A program made the translations under genes and the position numbers. The notes under the pieces were generated by a model. It was not told the DNA's origin, made no database searches, and saw only the letters and a program-made list of their open reading frames with translations. A stretch of DNA of 64,000 nt from Coriolopsis trogii (Eukaryota; Basidiomycota; Agaricomycetes; Polyporales; Polyporaceae). Of the stretch, positions 13,282 through 23,706 are shown in pieces (the stretch's first letter is position 1; the number at the start of each line of letters is the position of its first letter). Where the stretch lies: contig JAHYIO010000039.1 of NCBI GenBank assembly GCA_020543525.1, forward strand, positions 248,001 to 312,000. The letters are read 5' to 3'.

Positions 13282-14143
13282 CTATACACCGAGCCACCGG
13301 ATCTCCACTTCAGCAATCCATTCATACACGTTCAGGGCGAGATGTTGTCGACGGATAGCGACCACATAAACGTTGTCGAGCCACACGCTGCTAGGACCAG
13401 GACCATACGAGGACCCAAACTGTCCACCATAGGTATCATGGCTCAAACGTTCCTTTTCCTGACACATAGAGCCCTCTACTTGAGCGCATGCCTCCCGTAT
13501 GTCATGGATCCGGACGTACCTCATATTTCCACCAGGTCAGCAATTGGTCGGCAACATGCAACAAGAGCATACCCAGCGAGATGCACTGCCCTCTGATTTT
13601 GCGCACTGGGTATCCCGGCGTGATCGTGAGAGATCCCGGCCACTACGGAAACGGATAGCAAGCTCAGTGTGTCTCCAGCGTGCAGCGCTCTCGTGCGCAA
13701 AAGCATACCTCGTTCCCAACATCCGCAATGCGGATAGTCCTCGCGTGCTCTAAATGCTTGTGTCTGCACAGACACGCACCCGCCCCGTCAACGAACAGCA
13801 TGATTGAATGCAGGTCGATACGTCGGTCCCCGTCCGTGATACGCGCGAGCGAGACTCCACGGCGCCCTCTCGACATGACGGGGATACTGAACCGTTGATC
13901 GACGGACGGTTTGAGCGAAATCGAATGGATAGCAGGCGTTCGCCACGGAAGTGTCGGGAGGTTAGGGAAAACGGCCGGTCTGAGTGGAAATCGCGGCGAG
14001 GTGGGTGTCTCGATGGAGGAGGTCGAACACGAAGACGTCGAGGTCCAGTCATCCTCGTCCTCCTCGGACGAAGGTGAGGAATCGAGATACAAGGTGTCTT
14101 CGCTCCCTGGGGCGATCAGGTCTGTGGTCTGATCTTGCATCAT
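13282..14143 (-). CDS. Hypothetical protein, Ser/acid-rich N terminus
   Basis: I do not recognise this gene. Three exons join in phase 0 with good sites: 14143-13709 (donor GAG|GTATGC), 13642-13520 (acceptor CGTAG, donor GAG|GTACGT) and 13458-13282 (acceptor GTCAG), giving 244 residues. The first ~45 residues are rich in Ser, Asp and Glu; then a Pro-rich linker; the rest is mixed and globular-looking, with WPGSLTIT and LLTWWKYE around the exon 2 region and a C-terminal block ending EIRWLGV. No transmembrane helix or signal peptide. The three-way phase match is the main argument that it is a gene. Confidence 0.5.
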
Positions 14144-14797
14144 GTCACTTGTGCGTGTTCTGGGAGTCTTAACGATTGGTGGTGGACGACGATCCGGATA
14201 TGTACAGCGGTATACCTTGATGGCAGGCGAGACAGGTTGAGCCGGGGCAAGAAGCAGACGGAGGGTGGACGATCAAGTGACGGATAGACGTGGTGAGGAG
14301 TTGTGGCCCGAGGCAATAGATGTCTGTCAGGCAGCGTAAGTCGAAGCTGGGGGGAACGTATATGACGGTGCTGTAGGACAAAGCGGTGCCCAGCCACTGC
14401 GACCTCGCTTTCACTGACGGGGTTTTGTCTGACGGGTGGCGCGCCCACGTCAGCTGTGGCTTTGCCTTACAGTGGCTCGAGCTGAATTGGCATGTGTTCC
14501 CTACCGCATATCGAAGAAGGGTTCGCGGCTGTATGATTTGCAGGACGTTCTCGCTGCAGCCTGAGATTAGGATGAATTCAGCATCAGCGATCGTGGCGAC
14601 GAGTGGAACAGAAGCACTGACATTTGTCGTATCCGCGCTGCACATCTCCAGCGAGCGCCAAATTCACGCAGAGCGTGTAGGAGGCAGTAGACACACATTG
14701 TGTGCGGGCGGGGTATATTGCGAATATGATACAACATAAAACAAGGAAGCGCACAGATCGGACGCAGTCAGTATCCTCACAACGGCGTGTCCGCCCC
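14144..14797. other. Intergenic, nothing supported
   Basis: Between the hypothetical gene (its promoter side) and the 3' end of the minus-strand BTB gene. Frames on both strands are short and not protein-like. Confidence 0.5.
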
Positions 14798-16122
14798 CTA
14801 GTAGTCGCTGGAAGGAGGCGAGGACACAAGATCGCACTCATCCTCGGTATCTCCTGTGTAGAGTGCATATAGTTAGCTAAGGTGAGAAACAGAGGTGGCG
14901 AGTGATGATTTGACTCACCTTCGTGTGGTTGCTCGACTCTCTTACTGTAGACGTTGAAGAAATAATCGAACAGCGGCCATACGGGCTTCTGCACCCATAC
15001 CAGCCGTTTAATGTAGGGTAGTGGGAAATCGGCGGCAGAACGTACATCGCTTGGCAGCAAATATTTCATCTTGTCCGAAGAGATCAATGCCCTGCTCGTA
15101 TCATCTTCATACTCGTATGACTCGCTTTCGCTAATGGCGACCTACGAACATAGTTTCGTCAGCGTCATGATCCCGAACACAAGCACCACACTCACCCCAG
15201 AGATTGCCTCCTCGATCGCCTGCTCCAAGATCCTCGCAAACTCCTCCATATCCCAAAACGCCCTCCCCGCACACCGCGAGCACCGCATCGCCTCCTCCAC
15301 CGCCCTCCTCACCAACACCGGGTCGCGCGCCACAGCAGGGTCCAGCCCCTCCCCACCCGCAAGCCTCTCCCCGACGGCGTTCATATACTCAACCCAATAG
15401 CGCGGCACGTCCACGCGCTCATGCACCGTCTTGTGCCACCTCAGCGTCGTGCGCGGCAGCACGCGCGCACAGTCCCACCCGCACTCCGAGAGGAAACAGA
15501 ACCGCTTCCACTGCAGCTGGATCCACCACGGCACGGTATCATCAGCGATCCGTGCCACGCGCACCGCGGCGCTCACGCAGGCCCGCCGGTACTGCAGCAG
15601 CCGCACGAGCGCAGGGCCCATCTCTGCGAGTTGAGCGGGAGGCGGGATCGGGTCGCGCAAGGTGCGCCGCGCGGCTTGGCGCGCGACGTCGGGGAGGCCT
15701 GCGGCGTTGGCCAGGGTGTATACCGTGAGGGGATCGGAGTCGAGGTGGGCGGGGAGGAGGAGGTGGGTTCGCACGCGGGACATGACACTACGGGAGTCGT
15801 ACCTACGCGCGAGCTCGACGAGGGTAGAGATGTCGTCCAGCGTGAGCGACGGCTCCGGAATGGGGTATATGAAGCGAAGGAGGAGTTCGAGGGCCTCGCT
15901 CGATTCCGCGAGCATGATTACGGTGGGTTTGCGGTGGCGGCGCGGTGCAGAAGGTGGCGTTTGTCGTGATGCGACGGAAATCAAGGCGGCGAGGACTGGC
16001 GAGGCGAGCGAGACGATGTGCTTGTGGACGCGGAACTCGACATGATCGCTGGAGCGCAAGATCAGGTTCGCATCCTTGGAGCCGAATGGTGCGGCAGACA
16101 AGTTCGGGTGGTAGAAAGACAT
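14798..16122 (-). CDS. BTB/POZ domain protein (minus-strand copy)
   Basis: Exons 16122-15196, 15141-14919 and 14853-14798 give 401 residues. The N-terminal half is a BTB/POZ fold: DANLILRSSDHVEFRVHKHI, then SPVLAALIS, the long basic linker, and LLRFIYPIP, a dimerisation/adaptor domain. The helical part after it (LVELARRYDSRSVMSRVRTH... VYTLANAAGLPDVARQAA) is the same arrangement as in the three BTB genes at 18.9-22.8 kb. A Cys pair-containing block (CSRCAGRAFW) precedes the C-terminal exons, which are acidic (ESESYEYEDD). Start at 16122 (MSFYHPN) is chosen over an upstream in-frame extension to 16569, which lacks protein-like composition. In fungi such proteins may serve as cullin-3 adaptors or transcription partners; no kelch or zinc-finger partner domain is seen. 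Confidence 0.88.
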
Positions 16123-16695
16123 CTTGAGGGGCAGGGTATAACGGGGTCTCTGCGTGACTGTGGTCCTGAATATGTACTCGGACGCTGTAATGAGTCCGTC
16201 AGGGGCGATTCCTACACATGAAGGAGCTACATACAATCCTATGCGCGCAGAACGCATACGTGGAATCCACTTTCCAAGGCTGTAAACTGCGGCAGTATGA
16301 AGTATGCTCGGCCCAAACAACACGTGTTGGGACACTGCCCAAGTATAGCTCCTGCACGAGAGCGTGCACACGATCCTAGGACATCGAAGAGTGCTGCGGT
16401 TGGTTTGTGGGTGATATCTCTGCACCATCGCACAAGTAGTCCAGTGGGGTACGTGATAGCAGACCTTACCGCAGCGCTCTACGCCCATTACCGGCTCACA
16501 TTTTACCACATGCCCCTCGACGCACTCTAGCTGGGGAGCATACTTCACCTCCCTCCAGGCTGTTTGCAACCGTCCGGATGGGTGCGTTATACGGGCTCCA
16601 CTTAAGAAGCAGACAGGGGCACGTTCTGTAGTTGGATTCGATTTATCACAGTACCAGGCTTCTCCTCAAGGGACCACCCACGCGGTCCAGAAGCA
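16123..16695. other. Intergenic, nothing supported
   Basis: Upstream of the minus-strand BTB gene; open frame on the minus strand continues to 16569 but without protein-like character. Probably promoter. Confidence 0.5.
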
Positions 16696-17366
16696 TTAGC
16701 ATAGCGCCTCACGAAATCCAGCAGACACGAGGGTCTCCAGACTGCCTCTCAGCGCTGCTGCCAGAGTTGCACTGCGCAGATCTGCGGTGATCCGCGATAA
16801 TGGACGTTCGGCACGAGCGAGGGTCCACGTCGTACGTAAATGCGCTGCAACCTGTTGCTCAATCAGGCTCAGTAACAGACCATAGGACGTCTGAGGCAAG
16901 ACTTACGTCGGCAGCATCACGGAGGAATTGGGTGACTCTGAAAGGAAGCTCACATTGGTGATCATCGCCTCTAAGCTGGAGTGCGCGAGGCCTGTTAAGC
17001 CATGTGTAGTGCTGAAGGACGTTCGCGCGATATGGATCAGATAGAATGGCGCATGGACACGACTTTGCAATGTCAATCTCCTCGCGAAGAGACTCGCCGA
17101 CTTGGGAGACTGTTGCGAGAGCGAACGTAACGTAAACTGTCGGATCGGCCAGCTTCTTGCATGCGGTGGGATGCACTGCGAGCAAATACGCCGTTGATCA
17201 AGTAGAAAGTTCAATTCGTGGAGGACAACACTCAGGTTGGCGGCGACTAACATACCTGAAGGCTGAAGCACTCAGGATGCTCGTCGGTCACATATCCCAC
17301 TTTCAACACTTGAAGCCTGCGACGTGCGCGCGCATACAATAGGAGCTTCAGGTGCTCTCCACACAT
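16696..17366 (-). other. Possible gene or relic, unknown protein
   Basis: Protein-like stretches on the minus strand without a consistent gene model. A candidate first exon runs 17366-17256 (MCGEHLKLLLYAR...) to a GTATGT donor. The next, 17180-16905, reads ADPTVYVTFALATVSQVG and further to FRVTQFLRDAAD before a GTAAGT donor; its frame does not match the first exon by one phase. The 3' part (16899-16696) is open in another frame. Either I mis-chose splice sites or this is a decayed gene. No domain recognised. Confidence 0.3.
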
Positions 17367-17775
17367 GGGCGACCTCGATGTAATGTTCCATCCAATGGCC
17401 ATTCGGCGCGGTGTTGACACCTCGGGGCAACATCGAGAGGTCGGAGTGCAGCCTAAGCCTTATGCAGCACGCATAGACTTGCGACTACGCACTTCGCCAA
17501 CGAGTGCTTGATTCTGAGACGAAGTTCCGACAGTTGCTGATGCTGAACAGAGCATGTTGTGCGCAGAGCAGAGAGGGCGATGCATGTGGTGAGAGCTCAG
17601 ACATCAAACAAGCCATCCGCTTGCTACTCCAGAGAAACGGGCGTCTGCGAAGGAAGCGGCGCCCTCGGCAATACCCGACTTACGCGTCCGCGACGCGTGT
17701 CGCGGTCAGACTCAGAGGCCTCTCAACACAAGTTTTTGTTATCCCTCCTCCCACCACCTCCTCCTTCACTTGGCC

Positions 17776-18474
17776 ATGGATATCTCCTTCGCACTTACAG
17801 GCAAAGGCTACGTGATTGTTGCAGCGGACACCACCGCCGCCCGGTCTATCGTCAAGATGAAGGTCGACGAGGACAAGATCAAAGTCCTCAGCCCACACCT
17901 CCTCATGGCATACTCTGGCGAGCCCGGTACGTCTAGTAGGCTTTCTGTATCGTCTACAACACCACTTATATATGAATGGAAGGTGATACTGTTCAATTTG
18001 CCGAGTATATCGAGCGCAATATCCGTCTGTACCAAATCCGTAACACATACCCCCTCCGTCCACCATCTGCCGCTTCCTGGATTCGCCGTAGTCTCGCGGA
18101 CTCCCTCCGCTCTCGCAAACCTTACTCCGTCAATCTACTAGTTGGCGGCTACGACACCAGCACTCACACACCGCACCTCTACTGGATAGACTACCTCGGA
18201 ACAATGTCCGAGGTGCCATTCGGCGCCCACGGCTACGGCGCGTACTTTGGCTTGAGTTTGCTTGACCGGTGCGTGTAGTCAGGTCACCGTTTTCAGTTAG
18301 TGACGTGCTCATGATATCGCATATAGGTACCATGATCCCGAAGCCCCACTCGAGGAAGGCCTCGCCACCCTCCGGAGATGTCTTGATGAGGTTGCGAAGC
18401 GTCTGGTGGTCACCCCCGAGAAGTACAAGGTCAAGGTGGTCGACAAGGATGGTGTAAGGGAGATTGAAATCTGA
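17776..18474 (+). CDS. PRE1: 20S proteasome subunit beta type-2 (beta-4 in yeast naming)
   Basis: Core particle subunit of the 20S proteasome, non-catalytic beta class, acting in cytosol and nucleus. Exons 17776-17926, 17983-18268 and 18327-18474 give 194 residues, the usual family length. The start MDISFALTG aligns with the yeast and animal N terminus. Family landmarks in order: [81 protein letters not shown] and the C-terminal [13 protein letters not shown]. There is no N-terminal catalytic Thr, as expected for this subunit. The GAHGY and VGGYD blocks are intact, and all splice sites are canonical. An in-frame TTG at 17770 precedes the ATG but is not a likely start. Confidence 0.96.
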
Positions 18475-18962
18475 GCTGTCAGTTCGTCTTTGTGTCTTTG
18501 GTACGTGCTAGCCTAGCATTGCTACTCCTTCCGAGCGCTGACGCAGACCAGTGTCATCTAGTGTACCAATAAGACTGAAGAGCTGTTCCTCCAACGATAT
18601 CTGTCAAGGAACTGGACAGACGCAACATAAGCTGCTCTCTGCCCTGCGATTCACCTCGCACACTCGCTCAAGACTCGTATCGCCTCAGCATTCATTTCAC
18701 CTACATGTACTTCTGGCATCGATTGACAGGTTATGATCCGGAGGTGCGTGTTTCCCGCCCGATGTAGTAGACCGTTCACTGGTATGGTCCCAATGACAGT
18801 GGTGAGAACCGGCTACTCAAGACGCTCTTCGCCATGATGTCACGCGGACGCATCGTGCTCAAGTTCTTTCCAATACCGGCATCGGCAGCTGCGGTAGGGT
18901 CTCGACTACATATTACCTGAAGTCAACTGCGATAGTAGGCGCTCCCCTCCCGTCCATTGACG
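18475..18962 (+). other. Intergenic with a possible gene fragment
   Basis: Between PRE1 and the first plus-strand BTB gene. At 18690-18744 and again 18772-18920 the plus strand reads in protein-like manner (HFTYMYFWHRLTGYDPE, then HWYGPNDSGENRLLKTLF to a stop), separated by only ~27 bases that start GTGCGT and end TAG. Too short for a normal intron, so likely a fragment. Family not recognised. Confidence 0.3.
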
Positions 18963-19914
18963 ATGTGCAGTACCCGTCCTCCTTATCGCCTCTCTACCAC
19001 CTGCGACTTTGCCCTTCGCACGAGTGACGGAGATGTCTTCTATATCGCCAAAGGCGTCCTAACGAACGTGTCCTCGGTTTTCGCTGACATGTTTTCTCTC
19101 TCGAATCTCCACGCCGACGAGCGAATCGATGGCAAGCCGGTCGTCGACGTACAGGAGCATGGCCAGACGTGGGAGCACATCCTCGGCTTGTGCTATCTCA
19201 TTCTTCCCGCCCCACCAGCCATGGACGATGTGCACGCTCTCCTCGAAGCTGCGCGCAAGTACGACATCGGGGTCCTGAAGGAGTGGACGCGCCGTCAGCT
19301 TTCCCTCCCGCGTTACTACGACTCTTATGCGCTAAGGGTGTATGCACTCGCTTGTGCATATGGCCTGGAAGATGTTGCGCGTCTCGCCGCTCGTGCCTCC
19401 CTCGCTCTCCCGAAGCACTTGCCTTATGTCGACGAGTTTGACCTGACCCGCACGCGTTCCTATCATCACCTGCTGGAGTACCGGCGTTCGTGTACCGAGG
19501 CTGTCCGACGAGTCCTCATCTGGCCTGCGTCCGATAAGCCCCCAGCGTGGATGCTCGATGGTGCCATGAGAATCACGATCATGCCGATCGCTGCTCCCGG
19601 TTACCCCTTCAAGCCCAATCCGGTGGCCGGGAACGGGTCTCTCAGGTGCTGTGTGGCCTTTCAAGCGGGTATGAATATGCTCGGGTATGCGATCGACGGG
19701 CAGATCAAGTCGACTCCATCCTTCAACGCCCCACTGCTCACTGGCGTCTTGCCCCATTGCGAGGAGGCATCTCTGGCTCTCGACAAGATTGCCAAATTCG
19801 CGGAGATTTTGGACAAGCAGATTGCCAAGGCTATAGCAGATGTACGTCCTGCTCGTCTCACAACCCGAGTCGCTCTCTGAGTTATCCCAGGTCACGTTGG
19901 AGTGGACCGAATGA
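18963..19914 (+). CDS. BTB/POZ domain protein (tandem copy 1)
   Basis: Exons 18963-19841 and 19891-19914 give 300 residues. BTB core: CDFALRTSDGDVFYIAKGVL, SSVFADMFSL, VVDVQEHGQTWEHIL (the usual strand before the last helices), then the post-BTB helical part LLEAARKYDIGVLKEW and YALACAYGLEDVARLAARAS. The protein ends with a tiny second exon (VTLEWTE). Paralogue of the genes at 20566 and 21830, from which it differs at most positions, so the duplication is not recent. In-frame TTG upstream is ignored in favour of the ATG at 18963. Confidence 0.88.
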
Positions 19915-20565
19915 TGGAGAGAGATGGCTGGAGACCTGGGGTTGTCATGTTTGTAAGTCTTCTTACTGTTTTGGTGACACTGAGCGCAGGATTCTGATCG
20001 CGGCTGCAGAAGAGTCCATATCTGCACACGGGCGTACGCACGTTCTCGGTCCTCGTGGAATGTCTGTTCTCGTACGCGTCGCTACGCTTGCTCACCACAT
20101 TGGCGTTCATGTCCACGGAACGAGCCTTCGTTCTGCGCAACGGATGAGCGGCTGAGTCTGGCTATTATAGATGCTCTGGCGTTCGAAGTTATCTTCCAAT
20201 GATCCTTAAATGCAATTCCCCAGGCGCACCCTTGTAGATGTCTATAACTGCCTTGCACTGACCGATAGCGTCCGGGCAGATATGTATAAGGCAAAGACTG
20301 ATAAGAAGGTCTGTCGACGGCTGTTGCGAGAAGGGGCAGCCTTGTAAGTCAGTGTCACAAAACCCGTATATGTACTTCCAGCGCCCTTCCGTCCAATGGT
20401 GGCAGTGAGTCTCCCATGGATTGATTTGGCGCTTATTAAGTGTCAATCTGGACCACGACTTACACCTACCCGGCGATCTCTCACTACTTATCAGCATAGA
20501 CTCCGAGATCTTGGAAGCGTTTTTGTCTGTCGTTTTCAAAGTAAATATTGCCGATTGTTGTTGAA
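19915..20565. other. Intergenic, nothing supported
   Basis: Between BTB tandem copies 1 and 2. No protein-like frame; presumably UTRs and promoter. Confidence 0.5.
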
Positions 20566-21617
20566 ATGGTGAGTGCGATGCCCATGAGGTTTGCGCCGGT
20601 ACACTGTTCGGATACTCATCGAATGGTATAATGCCAGCAGGGAGCACCAGACTTGCAGGATGCGTCGATAGGAGACCTTATAATTCGAACTGGCGATGGT
20701 ACCGACTTTCACGTCTACAAGTACACCATGGCGCACGCTTCTGCCGTCTTTTCAGGGATGTTTTTGCTACCCCAACCTCCCTCGGGTCTAGAGAGCGATA
20801 AGAAATATGTGGTTGATGTTCAGGAGTCCACAGCACTCTGGACGCAGATCCTCGCATTCTGTCACTTCCAGCTTCCCTTCTCCAAACAACTACCCACCTT
20901 GCAAGTCATCGTCGATCTACTAGAGGCAGGTCGGAAGTACGAAATGGTTGCTCTGACCGAGCACTTGCGACTCACTCTCCTGTTACCGGATTTCCTCGAA
21001 AGACACACACTGAGTATCTACGCGATAGGCTGTGCGTATCGCTTGGATGGCGTGGCCCGTGCCGCAGCACGTGCATCTCTCAGCCTCCCCAAACGCATCC
21101 CCTTCGTCAAGGAGTTCGATCTCATAACCACCCGCGAGCTCCACAAGCTTCTCGACTACAGGGCGCGATGCGCGGACGCCATCGGGGCCACCATGACCTG
21201 GACCGTCTCACCTCCCGAATGGTTTCTGAATCCTGACATTCGCGTAGAGCTCGAGCAAGCCATCAAAGCCCCCGACTCTCTGGGATCAGATATCCGACTA
21301 GAGGTCGCCGACTTCTATACCCATCCGGCATGGAGGACGGGCATGGAGAGGCTGAAGAATTACTTCGAGCTCAATCCCCTTCCCATCTCGGCGTTCTCTC
21401 TGGAGCTGCTGGAGCCTCTGCTGTCTACGTTCGAGGATGTCAAGGACGCGATGGCGTTCATGCCCCGTGTAAGGCGATTTGCGATCTTGCTCGATAACGA
21501 GATCCAGAGAGCGATTCAACAGGTGTGCTCCTACTTCGGTGCAAGTTGTTTTAACTTTGGTCTTTGCTTACTAGTCGCCATCTCCAGGTTACGTTCGGCG
21601 ATGGCGAGGCGCAATGA
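20566..21617 (+). CDS. BTB/POZ domain protein (tandem copy 2)
   Basis: The main exon 20659-21522 and last exon 21588-21617 (VTFGDGEAQ) are clear. BTB motifs: SIGDLIIRTGDGTDFHVYKYTM, SAVFSGMFLLP, VVDVQESTALWTQIL; post-BTB helices LLEAGRKYEMVAL and YAIGCAYRLDGVARAAARAS. The main exon opens right after an acceptor (TTGCAG) with no ATG, so a 5' exon is needed. The simplest is the ATG at 20566-20568 directly followed by GTGAGT, giving a one-codon first exon and 298 residues (MDASIGD...). The 3' micro-exon with stop is conserved with copies 1 and 3. First exon is inferred; everything else is firm. Confidence 0.82.
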
Positions 21618-21829
21618 CCATTACCTCTGCGCAGGAAAGGGGCTGTGGAGGCCTCTTTTTTCTATTCTCTGAATCTGTCGTCGGCACTGGATGTGGTTGG
21701 CGTTGACATTTTGAACCCCGCTATGCACGGTTCTCACGTCACCTTGAACATTCGGACTTCCGGCCCCGTCCTTGGTATATAAGCCGCACTCTATCTCCTC
21801 CTCGATTTCTGTCCATCTACGCCTGTCCT

Positions 21830-22790
21830 ATGTCTCCCCCAAGTACACCTCCGCCCCCTTCGACCGAGTTCTGGTCTGACCCAACAGTCGGCGATCTGTT
21901 GATCAGATCCTCTGACGGGATCGACTTCCACGTACACAAGGACATAATGTCTCGCGAATCGCCTTTCTTCTCCACAATGCTCACTCTTCCACAATCCTGC
22001 TTTGGGGATTCGAAACCGGTCGTAGACGCGCAGGAAGATAGCAGAATCTGGTCGAACCTAATCCCTCTCTGCTACGTACCCACCAAATCTGGACTGGACG
22101 ACCTCTCCCTCCTCGGCGCTCTCCTGGAGGCGGCTCGGAAGTACCAGATGGGAGCTATCACGAGGTCTCTCCACAACGCGCTCCTGCAGCCCGCAGTGGT
22201 CTCTAAGAGCCCACTCTCCGTCTATGCGCTCGGCTGCGCGTACGGCTTGTACGACGTCGCCCGCATAGCGGCTCGGCACAGTCTCCGCACACCCATCTAC
22301 TTCGAGTATGTCGACGAGCTCGAGCTCATCACCCTCCGCACTTTCCACAATCTCTCCGACTACCGCAGGCGCTGCAGCGTCGTTGCTCGCCGGGTCACCT
22401 CCTGGCACGGATGGCTGTCCACGCCCTCTGTCCTGAGCCATCAACTTGAGGTCTCTTGCACCACCAAATCGTGCAGGAAGGTCGTGCGCGCAGGCGTGCG
22501 GGTCCGCCAGGCTTGGGCGACGTACGTCGAGAAACTCGATCGGATATTTGAGTCTACGCCGGACCCGGACAGGGCGTGCGACGCCGCGCTGCTTGACCCG
22601 GTCATCAACTCTGTGAAGGAGAAGGAGTGTGCTCAGTGCGCACGGACTATCCGTGATGATGTTGCCAGATTCTCCGAGGCGGTCCGAGGAGAGGTGGAAC
22701 GCGCTGTTGCCGCGGTACGCTGCCAGCGTCGCTGTTCTCCTTTGTGACGTGAACTAATGGCGACGATGATAGGTTGAGCTCATCTCGTAA
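21830..22790 (+). CDS. BTB/POZ domain protein (tandem copy 3)
   Basis: Exons 21830-22714 and 22773-22790 give 300 residues. After a Pro-rich opening (MSPPSTPPPPS) comes the BTB core: VGDLLIRSSDGIDFHVHKDI, SPFFSTML, VVDAQEDSRIWSNL, and then LLEAARKYQMGAITR and YALGCAYGLYDVARIAAR as in the sister genes. A Cys-containing motif (ECAQCART) near the C terminus parallels CSRC in the minus-strand copy. The final exon codes VELIS. A TATATAA-like sequence lies at 21776-21783, about 50 bases before the ATG. Confidence 0.88.
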
Positions 22791-23706
22791 GTATGGTGAT
22801 CTGTCAGCTATCTGCTACTCCAGTCACGGTCGCGTCGCCCTCGTGCCCGAGATTCGTAGACTGAATGTGTTCTAAGTGTTATAGTATCCTCCCTGCTTCT
22901 GCCGCATGGCATTCGGTGCAGTGAATGGCTATGTACCCTGTACTATCGAGACGGTCGTAACAACTGGGAGTGTCGTGTTGTCTCCGTGGTCGGACTGGCA
23001 GGCACATCTTTGGTGTAGGCATACGGTGGAGATGCGAGCGCGTTGGTATACCAAGGGCTCAGAGTGTCGTCTGTAGCCTGAGCCCAGTAGCTTCGTACAG
23101 AATCCTTCAAATGAGAATGACACGTCTATTATGTCACCTACGCAAGAGCGATCCTTCTGATCTACTTGTGCTCTATTTTAACACCGGCATGCTCGTACGT
23201 ATTTTGGCAAGTGCAAGGCTTCAGGTATCGAGTTTACGCTGCGAACCTGCGAAGATATATGTGCGCCGGGATAGTCTCTAACCACCGTCTGTTCTACATG
23301 CGTGTGTTGGGGATCGATAGGAATTTGTACGGTGGTCCAGACATCATGACCAGAGGGAAGCCGACTGCGAGTCGCTGCGTTGCATACGACGCCCATGTTC
23401 ACCATATGATGTTGGTTGGTTAGTCAGGATACCGTATATAATCAAAGGTCATCGAGGGCTTCAGACACAGGATGCTAAGCTACAATGCAGGGATGGCGGA
23501 TGAGTCTCTAATTTCTCTCTCATCTAGCAGAGTAATGTAGCACGATATTACAAAGAAGTTCTGCTGGTTATGTCAAGCGCAGGTAAACACGAGCATCGTG
23601 TGGGACAAAAGGTACTGCGCAGGCGCCAGTGCAAGTCCGTCGCCTCTTGACACTTGTCCACCACTCCCGTGCATCATCCGCGAATCCTCCTCATCCAGTC
23701 AGCACA
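22791..23706. other. Intergenic, left border of the A/B cluster
   Basis: No gene supported. The homology shared with the inverted copy at 53.8 kb begins at about 23570, so this stretch includes the outer border of the left arm of the inverted duplication. Confidence 0.5.

Noticed and set aside
15204..15969. Plus-strand ORFs of 130-180 codons over the minus BTB gene
   Set aside because: Pro/Arg-rich frames antisense to the BTB exon; no domain, typical shadow.
16123..16569. N-terminal extension of the minus BTB gene to 16569
   Set aside because: Open by chance; composition unlike the protein, and the BTB domain is complete from the ATG at 16122.
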